Shown piece after piece: positions 44,488 through 53,314 of a DNA stretch of 64,000 bases; position 1 is the stretch's first letter, and each line of letters starts with the position of its first letter. Below the pieces are notes generated by a model. The model was not told the DNA's origin and ran no database searches. It was given only the letters and a program-made list of their open reading frames with translations. The position numbers and the translations under genes are program-made. This stretch comes from Streptomyces cellostaticus (GTDB taxonomy: Bacteria > Actinomycetota > Actinomycetes > Streptomycetales > Streptomycetaceae). The stretch covers positions 186,001 to 250,000 of the forward strand of contig NZ_JALLIN010000002.1 in the NCBI RefSeq assembly GCF_023630175.1, read 5' to 3'.

Positions 44488-44686
44488 TGCCACCAAGGGG
44501 CTTTCCACCGCTGGGAAACGGTGGATATGCAGTGCGTACGCGCCGATTCGGGCGCGGTCCGGCGCTCCGGACACGGCCGAGCGGAGCGGCGGGACCACAC
44601 GGGTCCCACCGCCCCGCTCGAACCAGCGGCTCCCGTGTCGGGATTCGGGGACTGCGTACCGGTGTCGTGGGGACCGGCGCTGCGGC

Positions 44687-45442
44687 TCAGTGGGTCACGG
44701 CGCGCGCCATGGGCCCGCGGCGCGGCTGCATCGGAACCCCGCGCGCGGGTTCCGCGACGCCCCGGGCCCCGGGGCCCGCCGGGCGGCCGGCCGCTGCCGG
44801 ACCGCGCCGCGGCTGGGCCACCGCGCCGTTCTGCACGTCCATCACGGCATGCGCGACCAGCCCGCCCATGGGGTCGTGCCGGATCAGGTCCCGGAGCCGG
44901 GAGCGGGACGACCGCCCCTCGTTCCCCGGATACAGGTGCTTGCCGAGCCCGACCGCGTGCGCCAGCGCGGCGAGCGCCGCGGTCCGCGGGTCCGGCGGCA
45001 CGCCGGTGCGGATCGCGTTGTCCAGCCGGACCCGGATCTCCCGGCTGATGGCGGTGTCCGTCGCCTGATAGCGCGTCGTCGGCAACACCCCGCACATCTG
45101 GCCCGGCACGGCGGCGACCATGCCGCACCGCTCGAGGTGCGAGAGGTAGATCTGACGGAGCCCCAATCGCGGCCCGCCGATCCAGTGGACGGCACGCACG
45201 GGAGCGCCACGCCTTCGCAGCAACTCCAACGCGCAGTCCAAAGTCGGATCTCCAGTCGGCCGTGGCACCACCACGGCGATACGATCCCCGTCAGGGGCTA
45301 TCCGTCCGGCCAGCGCCAGCTCCACTAGCTGTGCTCCGGCCAGGCCGAGGTCGAGCGACTGCGGCTGCGCAGTGGTACCCGTGGCCGGGTCCAGTGCCAG
45401 CAGCAGAAGCTCCTCCGGAATCGTTCTGCGGCTCCTGCCCAT
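44687..45442 (-). CDS. GPP34 (GOLPH3/VPS74-like) family protein
   Basis: A 251-aa GPP34 protein: TIPEELLLLALDPATG and GAQLVELALAGRI are the family opening; HVGLGKHLYP-like AVGLGKHLYPG and the HDPMGGLVAHAV helix follow. The eukaryotic relative binds PI4P and sorts glycosyltransferases; the bacterial role is unclear. The last ~45 residues are an Arg/Pro/Ala-rich tail. GGGGAGG lies 5 bp before the ATG. Confidence 0.88.
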   Translation of the reverse strand: MGRSRRTIPEELLLLALDPATGTTAQPQSLDLGLAGAQLVELALAGRIAPDGDRIAVVVPRPTGDPTLDCALELLRRRGAPVRAVHWIGGPRLGLRQIYLSHLERCGMVAAVPGQMCGVLPTTRYQATDTAISREIRVRLDNAIRTGVPPDPRTAALAALAHAVGLGKHLYPGNEGRSSRSRLRDLIRHDPMGGLVAHAVMDVQNGAVAQPRRGPAAAGRPAGPGARGVAEPARGVPMQPRRGPMARAVTH

Positions 45443-45508
45443 CCATGCCTCCCCGCGTGGATGAATGACAGGGTGACCCCTCTCACATTGGTCTGTCGAG
45501 GGTGCGTG

Positions 45509-45530
45509 ACCGGTTCGTGAGGGAACCGGT
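45509..45530. promoter_or_regulatory. Inverted repeat between divergent GPP34 and dac genes
   Basis: ACCGGTTC (45509-45516) and GAACCGGT (45523-45530) form an 8-bp dyad with a 6-base loop within the 196-bp divergent spacer, a possible operator or leader hairpin of the dac transcript. Confidence 0.35.
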
Positions 45531-45638
45531 AGGTATGTCGTTCTCGTCTACCGCAGGGGCCAAGTCCTCACACAGGACACTGGTACATGGTTCGGACAGG
45601 GCGCGCGAGTGTGCGTGCGGCGCATGGAGGAGGCATCG

Positions 45639-48548
45639 GTGGCGGGCGAGTCCCCCGACAGGTCGAAGCAGCGCGAGTCGTCGGCGGAATTGACGTCGGG
45701 GAGCGAGGGCTCGGTTCCCGGGGCGCGCGATCCGCGTCTCGCGGTGTCCCGGGAAAAGGATTCCTCGGCCGCCGTCGACACGGCGACGAAGATCCTTTCG
45801 ATGCGGGACGTGAGGACCGCGGACGACGCGGAGGAGTCCGGTCCGCAGAAGCCCGAGGAGGAGCAGGACTCCGATCTCCGGGAGGCGGTCTCGGCCTGGA
45901 TCCGCTCGGCCGAGGGCCCGGAGCCGGAGTCCGGCTCGGCGGACACCGCGACCGCGAAGGCCGCCTCGCCGGCGGACGAGGACGAGGACACGGAGGCCGG
46001 GCCGAGTCCCACCGCGGACACGGAGGCCGGTGAGTCCTCCGGCGAGGGCGTGAGGACCGGGGCGGAGCCCGAGGCGGAGGCCGGTACGGACGACGAAGCC
46101 GAGACCGACGGCGACGGCGACGGCGACGAGGAAGCGGGGTCCGAGGCGGGCACCGGGGCCGAGGTGGCCGCGGAGCCGGGCACGACGTCCGGCGGCACCG
46201 GGTCCGCGGCCGGCGGGAAGACCGCCACCGGCGCCCGGGCGGGCGACGACGCCGACCCGGAGCCGGACGCGGACCCGGAGTCCGGCAGCGGCGCGGACGC
46301 GCAGGCCGGCGCCGGTGACGCCGCCGACGGCCCGAAGGACACCGAGGGCTCCGGCGCCGCCCCCGCGGAGGCTGCCGCCGGCACCGACGCCAAGACCGGG
46401 ACGGGACCGGCCCCGGCGAAGGCGGACACGGACTCCGACGCGACGGCGGATGCCGACGAGGCCGCCGCGGACTCCGGCACGGCCCCCGCGAAGGCAGGCA
46501 CCGGGGCGAAGGCCGCCGCCACCGACGCGCGCGCCGAGACCGGGACGGCACCGGCCCCGGCGAAGGCGGACACGGACTCCGACGCGACGGCGGATGCCGA
46601 CGAGGCCGCCGCGGACTCCGGCACGGCCCCCGCGAAGGCGGGCACCGGGGCGAAGGCCGCCGCCGCCACCGACGCGCAGGCCGAGACCGGGACGGCACCG
46701 GCACCGGCGAAGGCGGGCACCGGCACCGAGGCGAAGGGCGCCGCCGCCAGCGACGCCAAGGCGGCCAAGGTCGCCGGTGCGAAGGCCGCGGCGGCCGCCG
46801 CCAGGGCGGCGAAGGGCGCGGCCGAGGCGGGCGGGTCCACCGGCGAACCGGAGGACACCGACGGCGGGGACGCCCCGCAGCGGCCCCCCGCGTCCGACGA
46901 CGAGCGCCGCACGGGCGGTGCGGACGGGAAGACCCCGGCCGCCGACGGCGAGGCGGCGGCCGGGGCGAAGGGCGTGGACCAGCCCACCACCGCCTTCAAG
47001 GCCGTACGCCCGAAGAAGCCGGAGGTCGACCAGCCCACCACCATGCTCAAGCTCGGCACGGCCAAGCCGGGGACCGAGCCCGCTCAGAAGACCGGCGCCA
47101 AGGGCGCGACCGGGGCCGGGCCCCGGTCCGAGGGCGAGCCCGGGCCCACCGCCCCCGAAGCGGAGCGCACCAGCAGGTTCGTACCGCTGCGCGACTCCGA
47201 GCTCACCGCGCCGACGAGCGCCGTTCCGCAGGTCGGCCCCGAGCGCACCACCCAGCAGCCGCTCCCGCCCAAGCCCCCGCTGGACCTGCTGGCCGAGCTG
47301 ACGAACACGCCCCCGCCGCCCGAGACCCCGGTGCGCTCGCTGGTCCGCCGGGTCAAGATCTGGACGCCGCTGGTCATCCTCCTGGTGATCGTCTTCGCGG
47401 TCGTACAGGCGATGCGCCCGCTCCCCCAGCCCACCCTCGACCTCACCGCGAAGGAGTCCTACACCTTCGACGGCGCCAAGACGGACATCCCGTGGCCGGC
47501 CCAGGGCCAGGCCGCCCTGGACGTCCAGGGCATCGGCACGTTCGGCTCCTCGGGTACCCAGAAGCCCGTGCCGATCGCGAGCGTCGCCAAGGTCATGACG
47601 GCGTACATCATCCTGCGCGACCATCCGCTGAAGAGCGGCGCCGACGGCCCGAAGATCAAGATCGACCAGGCGGCCCAGGACCAGTCGCGGGCGGGCCATG
47701 AGTCCACGGTCGACGTCACGGCCGGCGACAGCATCTCGCAGCGCGAGGCCCTGGAGAGCATCCTCATCGCCTCCGCGAACAACGTGGCGCGGCTGCTGGC
47801 GCGCTGGGACGTCGGCTCGGAGAAGGCGTTCGTCGCGAAGATGAACTCCACCGCCAAGCGCCTCGGCATGACCGACACCACGTACACCGACCCCTCGGGT
47901 CTGACGAACTCGACGGTGAGCACGGCCGTCGACCAGGTGAAGCTGGCCAAGGCCGCGATGCAGGAGCCCGCGTTCCGCGAGGTCGCGGCGATGATGTCGT
48001 ACGACGACTACAAGGGCGTCAACCGCTCGAACTGGAACCACCTGGTCGGCCACAACAACGTCGTCGGCATCAAGACCGGCACCACCACCTCCGCCCTCGG
48101 CAACCTGGTCTTCGCGGCCAAGCAGGAGGTCGGCGGCGAGACGCGGACCATCGTCGGAGCGGTGGTCCGCCAGCCCGCGGGCGGCTCGGACAACACCATC
48201 CTCAGCGGGGCGCTGGACGCGGCCGACCGGCTGATCCGCTCCGCGCAGGGTGCGCTGAGGTCGGCGACGGTGCTGAAGAAGGGCGACGTCGTCGGGTACG
48301 TGGACGACGGGCTCGGCGGCCGTACGCCGGTGGTGGCCACGAAGGACGTCACCGCGGCCGGCTGGTCCGGCCTGAAGGTGGAGCTGTCCTTCGCCTCCGA
48401 CGTCGTACCGCACACCGCGAAGGCCGGTACCGAGGTCGGCACGCTCACCGTGGGTGACGGCGGTGCCGGTGCGGTGAAGGTGCCGGTGGCCCTGCAGAGG
48501 GACCTGGCCGAGCCCGGCTTCACGGACAAGCTGACCCGCCTGGGCTGA
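45639..48548 (+). CDS. D-alanyl-D-alanine carboxypeptidase (S11) with long low-complexity N-terminus
   Basis: A 969-aa protein. Residues 1-~565 are a cytoplasmic, Ala/Asp/Glu/Thr/Lys-rich low-complexity region with a 48-aa tandem repeat. A single membrane helix (~572-592, LVILLVIVFAVVQ) is followed by an extracytoplasmic penicillin-binding domain with SVAK (Ser648, Lys651), SAN (712-714) and KTG (812-814). It trims peptidoglycan stem peptides; the type II topology and long tail suggest regulation from inside. GGAGGAGG decides the GTG start at 45639. Position matches SCO4439 from memory. Confidence 0.92.
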   Translation: MAGESPDRSKQRESSAELTSGSEGSVPGARDPRLAVSREKDSSAAVDTATKILSMRDVRTADDAEESGPQKPEEEQDSDLREAVSAWIRSAEGPEPESGSADTATAKAASPADEDEDTEAGPSPTADTEAGESSGEGVRTGAEPEAEAGTDDEAETDGDGDGDEEAGSEAGTGAEVAAEPGTTSGGTGSAAGGKTATGARAGDDADPEPDADPESGSGADAQAGAGDAADGPKDTEGSGAAPAEAAAGTDAKTGTGPAPAKADTDSDATADADEAAADSGTAPAKAGTGAKAAATDARAETGTAPAPAKADTDSDATADADEAAADSGTAPAKAGTGAKAAAATDAQAETGTAPAPAKAGTGTEAKGAAASDAKAAKVAGAKAAAAAARAAKGAAEAGGSTGEPEDTDGGDAPQRPPASDDERRTGGADGKTPAADGEAAAGAKGVDQPTTAFKAVRPKKPEVDQPTTMLKLGTAKPGTEPAQKTGAKGATGAGPRSEGEPGPTAPEAERTSRFVPLRDSELTAPTSAVPQVGPERTTQQPLPPKPPLDLLAELTNTPPPPETPVRSLVRRVKIWTPLVILLVIVFAVVQAMRPLPQPTLDLTAKESYTFDGAKTDIPWPAQGQAALDVQGIGTFGSSGTQKPVPIASVAKVMTAYIILRDHPLKSGADGPKIKIDQAAQDQSRAGHESTVDVTAGDSISQREALESILIASANNVARLLARWDVGSEKAFVAKMNSTAKRLGMTDTTYTDPSGLTNSTVSTAVDQVKLAKAAMQEPAFREVAAMMSYDDYKGVNRSNWNHLVGHNNVVGIKTGTTTSALGNLVFAAKQEVGGETRTIVGAVVRQPAGGSDNTILSGALDAADRLIRSAQGALRSATVLKKGDVVGYVDDGLGGRTPVVATKDVTAAGWSGLKVELSFASDVVPHTAKAGTEVGTLTVGDGGAGAVKVPVALQRDLAEPGFTDKLTRLG
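46395..46685 (+). repeat. 144/147-bp tandem coding repeat inside the carboxypeptidase gene
   Basis: Two nearly identical units (46395-46538 and 46539-46685, the second with one extra codon) plus the start of a third encode a 48-aa Ala/Asp-rich unit (APAKADTDSDATADADEAAA and on). Near-identity at DNA level indicates recent duplication and possible length variation. Confidence 0.85.
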
Positions 48549-48571
48549 GCCGGCTCCCGGCCCCGCCCGGG

Positions 48572-48608
48572 ACGCACCCCGCCGACGGAGCCCGTCGGCG
48601 GGGTGCGT
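48572..48608 (+). terminator. 17-bp hairpin terminator
   Basis: ACGCACCCCGCCGACGG pairs perfectly with 48592-48608 around a 3-base loop, 23 bp after the carboxypeptidase stop. Confidence 0.85.
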
Positions 48609-48732
48609 GCTAGCGTCACGAAACGGGGCAGGGCGACGGTCGGGGAACGGGGCCGCGAACTGAACGGGAACCGGCCGGGAACACGAAGGACACGGCCGAG
48701 AACAGAAGACGGGACACGGGGAGTGCCTTCAG

Positions 48733-50640
48733 GTGGCCACAACCGAGCGGACACGCTCCGACGACGCCGATCCGGACCCGGGATCCGGCCCGCGAATACG
48801 ACCGTCCGCGACTGACACGGACGGTCCTCGCACCGGGCACGCGGACAGCCGTCACGGCGACGGCGCCCCCGGCCCTGCCCCGGCACGGCAGAGCCTGCCG
48901 CTCATCCGGCTGCGCCTCGCGGCCGAGCCCCTGCGGCAGCGCCTCCTGCGGCACCCCGTGCTGTCCGTCACCGTCCTCGCGGGCGCCCTGCACATCATCT
49001 GGTTCTTCACGTTCGCGAACAGCGGCGGCGACCTGGCGGCCCAGGACGCCTGGGCGGAGTTCGTCGGCCGGCACCCGGACTCGGCGTACAACCTGGCCTG
49101 GTACGGCGGCATGCACCCGGTGTCGTACAGCGTGGTGTCGCCGTACCTGATGTCGGTGCTCGGCGTCCGGACCACGATGATGCTCTCCGGGACGGTCTCG
49201 GCGGGCCTGCTGACGCTGGTCCTGCTGCGCAGCCGGGTGGTGCGGAACCCGCTGTGGGCCTCGCTCGCCGGGGTCCTGGCGTTCGTCTGCAACGCGGTGT
49301 CCGGGCGGGTGACCTTCGGACTCGGCACCATGTTCGCGGTCGGCTCGGTCGCCGCCGTCTTCTGCTGGCCCCACCGGTGGCGCCACAAACGCTGGGCCAA
49401 GGCCCTGGTGGCCGCCCCGCTGGCCGCGCTCGCCACGATGTCGTCGCCGGTCGCGGGGCTTTTCGTGGGCCTGGTCGCGGTCGCCCTGTTCCTGCAGAAG
49501 CGGCGGCCCGGCGCGTGGGCGCTGGGGCTCGCGCCGTCGGCGGTGGTCGCCGTCTCGGCGTGGGCGTTCCCGTTCTCCGGCACCCAGCCGATGACACTCG
49601 GCTCGGTGGTGATGCCGCTGCTGTACGGGCTGCTGTGCCTGTTCCTGGTGCCCAAGGAGTGGATCACCGTCCGGCTCACGGCCGGCGTCTACAGCCTGGG
49701 CGTGGTGCTGGTGTGGCTGATCAACTCGCAGATCGGCTCGAACATCTCCCGGCTGCCGATGCTGTTCGCGGGTGTGACCCTGGTGGCCGCGCTGCCCTAC
49801 ACGGTGCCGCGCTCGCGCAAGTGGTACGTGACCGTGCTGGCGTTCCTCGGCTTCGCCGGCTGGCTCGGCTTCAAGTCGGTCGACGACATCGTGCACACCA
49901 CCCCGGCCGCGTCCTGGGCCCGCGAGCTGGCCCCGCTGGTCAACGAGTTGCAGAACGTGGGCGCCGAGAAGGGCCGCGTCGAGGTGGTCCCGGCGCGCTC
50001 GCACCGGGAGGCCTCCGCGCTCGCCCCGTACGTCAACCTGGCGCGCGGCTGGAACCGGCAGGCCGACATGGAGCGCAACCCGCTCTTCTACGACGACACC
50101 CTCAACTCGGCGAACTACCACGAGTGGCTCCAGCGGTGGGCCGTGCACTTCGTGGTGCTGCCGACGGACAACCCGGACGGCAGCGGCGGCGGCGAGCGGG
50201 AGCGGACGCTGCTGCGGCGCGGGATGCCGTATCTGCGGCAGGTCTGGGGCGACGCCAACTGGCGGTTGTTCAAGGTGACCGACCCGACGCCGCTCGCCGA
50301 GCCGGACGCCGTGGTGGACCGGGCCGAGCAGGGCGAGATGACCCTTCAGGTGCGCAGGCCGGGGCGGATCCTCATACGGATCCCGTACTCGCCGTGGCTG
50401 AGCATCGTCGACAGCGAGGGCCGGAGCCTGAGGCCGCCGCAGGAGACGGACGCCTCGAAGCACCGGGACGAGGGCGCGCCGCGGACGTACGAGAACGTCA
50501 ACGGGTGCCTCGCGGAGACGGCGCAGGACGCGGAGGGCGACCGGTGGACGGTGCTGCTCGCTCCGAAGGCCGGCACGTACCACCTGGCCGCGCCGTACCA
50601 GTTGCCGCGCGGCACGCCCTGCCCCGACGAGCTGAAGTAG
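48733..50640 (+). CDS. Polytopic membrane protein, GT-C-like
   Basis: A 635-aa protein with ~75 cytoplasmic residues, about 11 membrane helices (~75-390) and a large soluble C-terminal domain of ~240 aa. The first loop (NSGGDLAAQDAWAEF) with its acidic pair and the overall layout resemble GT-C glycosyltransferases or O-antigen/arabinan-type membrane enzymes, but no catalytic motif is certain. GGGGAG lies 8 bp before the GTG start. It is conserved next to dac in Streptomyces (memory), so a cell-wall glycan role is plausible. Confidence 0.8.
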   Translation: MATTERTRSDDADPDPGSGPRIRPSATDTDGPRTGHADSRHGDGAPGPAPARQSLPLIRLRLAAEPLRQRLLRHPVLSVTVLAGALHIIWFFTFANSGGDLAAQDAWAEFVGRHPDSAYNLAWYGGMHPVSYSVVSPYLMSVLGVRTTMMLSGTVSAGLLTLVLLRSRVVRNPLWASLAGVLAFVCNAVSGRVTFGLGTMFAVGSVAAVFCWPHRWRHKRWAKALVAAPLAALATMSSPVAGLFVGLVAVALFLQKRRPGAWALGLAPSAVVAVSAWAFPFSGTQPMTLGSVVMPLLYGLLCLFLVPKEWITVRLTAGVYSLGVVLVWLINSQIGSNISRLPMLFAGVTLVAALPYTVPRSRKWYVTVLAFLGFAGWLGFKSVDDIVHTTPAASWARELAPLVNELQNVGAEKGRVEVVPARSHREASALAPYVNLARGWNRQADMERNPLFYDDTLNSANYHEWLQRWAVHFVVLPTDNPDGSGGGERERTLLRRGMPYLRQVWGDANWRLFKVTDPTPLAEPDAVVDRAEQGEMTLQVRRPGRILIRIPYSPWLSIVDSEGRSLRPPQETDASKHRDEGAPRTYENVNGCLAETAQDAEGDRWTVLLAPKAGTYHLAAPYQLPRGTPCPDELK

Positions 50641-50646
50641 GCCCCG

Positions 50647-50687
50647 GACCCGGCGCCGGTGCCTCGGGGCGGCCCCGGCGCCGGGTC
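50647..50687. terminator. Hairpin between convergent genes
   Basis: GACCCGGCGCCGG (50647-50659) pairs with CCGGCGCCGGGTC (50675-50687) with a 15-base loop. Confidence 0.65.
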
Positions 50688-50764
50688 GGGGGGTCGGTCG
50701 GGGGCCGATCGCGGCCCGGGGGACGGGGCGGCGGGAGCGCCGTGGGGGCCGCCGCCGGGACGGG

Positions 50765-51880
50765 TCAGGCCCGGGGATAGCGGGCCAGCCAGCCCGGTGC
50801 GGCCCCGGCGGGTCCGTGCAGGGCGGGGCCCTGGGTCATCTCCATCGCGAAGTCGTCGGCCAGTTCCAGGACGGTGGGGCGGCCCTCCAGCTCGACGAGC
50901 CAGGCCGGCGGGAGGGCCGTCTCGCCGTGCAGGGCGCCGAGCAGGCCGCCGGTCAGTGCGCCCGCCGCGGCCGAGGGTCCGCTCTGGTTGACCGCCAGGC
51001 ACAGCCCGTGGCGCACGTCCTCCCCCACCAGGGCGCAGTAGACGGCGGCGGCCAGCAGTCCGTCGGCGGTGCCGTCGCCGGCCAGTTCCTCCACCCGGCC
51101 CGGGCCGGGCATGCCCTGCCGTACCGCGCCGAGCGCGTGCTGGAGGGCGTCGGCGACGGGCTGGTGGCCGGGGCGCGCGGTGAGCAGGACGAGGGCCCGC
51201 TGCACGGCGGCGTCCAGGCTCTCGCCGCGGGCGAGGCCGTGCACGATGACGGCGTACGCGCCCGCCGACAGGTAGGCGATGGGGTGACCGTGGGTCTGGG
51301 CCGCGCACTCCACGGCGAGCTGCGCCACGAGCTGGGGCTCCCAGCCGACGAGCAGGCCGAAGGGCGCCGACCGGGCGACGGCCTCCGGGCCCAGCTCGCC
51401 GGGGTTCTTCGGGGTGTCCAGGGTGCCCATGGCCTCGTCGCCGAGGCCCAGCAGCAGGGCCCGGGTCGGATCCCGGCGGGCGTAGAGCCACTCCTCGCGG
51501 GCCAGCCAGCCGTCGTCCTTGCGGCGCTCGTCCGGGCCCCAGTCCCGCTGGGTGGCCGCCCAGCGCAGGTACGCCCGGTGCAGATCGGTCGGCGGATGCC
51601 AGGCCCCGGTGTCGCGGCGCACCTGGGCCCGTATCAGCCCGTCCACCGTGAAGAGGGTGAGCTGGGTGTGGTGGGTGACCGTGCCGCGCCGGCCGTGTCC
51701 GAAGGCGAGGTCGAGCAGGCCCTCGCCGCCGTACGCGGCCCGGATCTCGTCCAGGTCGAGCGCGTCGGCGGGCCCGCCGAGGGCGTCACCGACCGCCACG
51801 CCGAGCAGGGCGCCGCGCACCCGGCTGCGGAAGTCCTGCTGCTCGGCACGGCCCCAGACGGCACCGGACGTCGCCTCCAT
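50765..51880 (-). CDS. ADP-ribosylglycohydrolase-fold protein with lost metal ligands
   Basis: A 371-aa helical protein of the ADP-ribosylglycohydrolase (ARH/DraG) fold: RGALLGVAVGDALGGP at the start and many matching helices. Active members have a DDTQ(M)T motif and a later DxD(S/T); here the first reads T69-H-H-T-Q and the second S-G-P-S-A-A (300-305), so the acidic residues that bind the two magnesium ions are gone. It may be a pseudoenzyme that binds ADP-ribose or NAD. GAGGAGG is 6 bp before the ATG at 51880. Confidence 0.85.
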   Translation of the reverse strand: MEATSGAVWGRAEQQDFRSRVRGALLGVAVGDALGGPADALDLDEIRAAYGGEGLLDLAFGHGRRGTVTHHTQLTLFTVDGLIRAQVRRDTGAWHPPTDLHRAYLRWAATQRDWGPDERRKDDGWLAREEWLYARRDPTRALLLGLGDEAMGTLDTPKNPGELGPEAVARSAPFGLLVGWEPQLVAQLAVECAAQTHGHPIAYLSAGAYAVIVHGLARGESLDAAVQRALVLLTARPGHQPVADALQHALGAVRQGMPGPGRVEELAGDGTADGLLAAAVYCALVGEDVRHGLCLAVNQSGPSAAAGALTGGLLGALHGETALPPAWLVELEGRPTVLELADDFAMEMTQGPALHGPAGAAPGWLARYPRA

Positions 51881-52145
51881 GCAGGCCTCCTCGGCACCGT
51901 CCGTACGTACGACGACCAGCACTGTAATCGACCCGGGACCGCCGGTTCCCGGGGGCGAAACGGTCCCGGCCGGTCATTCCCGTACACCTGTGAGCGCTTC
52001 CACCCCGTCCGGGGCGGCGGCCGGGGCCGGGGGCGTGGAGTCTTGGCGCGCTGCCGGGTCGCGGGCGTGAACTCGGCCTGAACCAGGCGGGATTCTGGCG
52101 CGATGCGCTGGGGAGAACTCGTCTCGCGGCAGGGAGAATCCAGCC

Positions 52146-52682
52146 ATGACCACCACCCCCGCCCCAGCAGCCACCACCGTCCCGCGCACCTCCGGTTCCG
52201 CCGTCCATCTGGCCGCCGGTGTCCTCACCGGAGTCGTCGCGCTCTACATCGCGCTCGTCGCACTCGGGAACATCACCGACTTCGGGACCAACCAGCAGTT
52301 CGTACGGCATGTGCTGGCGATGGACACGACGTTCAAGGACGACGACCTGATGTGGCGGGCGATCACCAGCAGGGCGCTCCAGGACACCGCCTACGTGGCG
52401 ATCATCGCCTGGGAGTCGGTGGCGGCGCTGGTGCTGACGGCGGGCGCGTACCTGTGGGCGCGGCGGGACCGCGACCGGGCCCGGCGGTTCTCCGCCTACG
52501 GGCTGCTGATGCTCGTGCTGCTCTTCGGCGCCGGGTTCATCGCCATCGGCGGAGAGTGGTTCGCCATGTGGCAGTCGAAGACGTGGAACGGACTGGACGC
52601 GGCGACCCGGGTGCTCGTGCTGAGCGGGGTCGCGCTGGTCGTGAACCTGCTGCCGGACGGCCGGCGCGGCGACGCTAGCTGA
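52146..52682 (+). CDS. DUF2165 small integral membrane protein
   Basis: A 178-aa protein with four membrane helices and the DUF2165 layout: FGTNQQFVRHVLAMDTTF after helix 1, WESVAALVL, and GEWFAMWQSKTWNG before the last helix. Function unknown. GGGAGAATC precedes the ATG. Its last 8 bases overlap the convergent gene. Confidence 0.88.
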   Translation: MTTTPAPAATTVPRTSGSAVHLAAGVLTGVVALYIALVALGNITDFGTNQQFVRHVLAMDTTFKDDDLMWRAITSRALQDTAYVAIIAWESVAALVLTAGAYLWARRDRDRARRFSAYGLLMLVLLFGAGFIAIGGEWFAMWQSKTWNGLDAATRVLVLSGVALVVNLLPDGRRGDAS

Positions 52683-53244
52683 CGACGGTCACCCTCGCCC
52701 CGGTGTCCCCGAAGGACCACAGGGCGGCGCCGTCCTGCTTGCGCATGCGTATGCCGCCCAGCTTCTGGCCGTCGGCGGGCGGGGGCGAGGATCCGTCGAG
52801 GGCGTTGGAGAAGGCTATGTTCACGCCCTCCACCTTGGTGAAGTACATCACGTGCTCGATCTCGACGCCGTCCGAGCCCTTGAGGGACTGGGTGCGCAGG
52901 GTGACCGAGTACCGGCCGGGCCGCGGGTTCACCGTGCCCGGCCACACCGTGAAGGTACGGGCCGCGTGGCCGGTCGCGTCGACCAGCCACACCCGCTTCT
53001 CGCCCACGGAGTAGACGATCCGGCGGCCCGTCCCGGAGCCGTCGGGCAGGGCGGGCGGGGCCGACGGCTCCGGGGCCGCGGACACGTGCGGGCGCGGCGA
53101 CGCCGACGCCGACGCGCTGGGCCTGGCCGCAGCGGCCGTGGGATGCGGCCCGTGCTCGGCCTGCACGCCAAGGGCGACGACGGCCGCGGTCGCCGCCACC
53201 GTCAGACCGGAGACCCAGGCCCACGAGGGCAGTCGGGCAGCCAC
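52675..53244 (-). CDS. Membrane-anchored L,D-transpeptidase-like protein without catalytic Cys
   Basis: A 189-aa protein with an N-terminal membrane anchor (~8-28), a Pro/Ser/Ala linker, and a YkuD-like beta domain (IVYSVGEKRVWLVDA, TFTVWPGTVNPRPGRYSV, HVMYF, then RVTVV). The active-site block usually read as SHGCVR is KLGGIRMRK here, and the protein contains no cysteine at all, so it cannot be an active L,D-transpeptidase. It may bind peptidoglycan. The GTG start has GGAGGAG 9 bp upstream. Confidence 0.75.
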   Translation of the reverse strand: MAARLPSWAWVSGLTVAATAAVVALGVQAEHGPHPTAAAARPSASASASPRPHVSAAPEPSAPPALPDGSGTGRRIVYSVGEKRVWLVDATGHAARTFTVWPGTVNPRPGRYSVTLRTQSLKGSDGVEIEHVMYFTKVEGVNIAFSNALDGSSPPPADGQKLGGIRMRKQDGAALWSFGDTGARVTVVS

Positions 53245-53314
53245 GGGTACGCATCTCCTCCGCTATGGATCCCCTTGTCGGAACCGGGGTCGGATCATCG
53301 TACTCAGTCCGCTC

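Noticed and set aside
46395..46685. Possible CRISPR-like repeats
   Set aside because: Units are contiguous, in frame and coding, with no spacers.
45483..48413. 976-codon leftward Gly/Arg-rich frame resembling a repeat protein
   Set aside because: Complement of the low-complexity carboxypeptidase gene.
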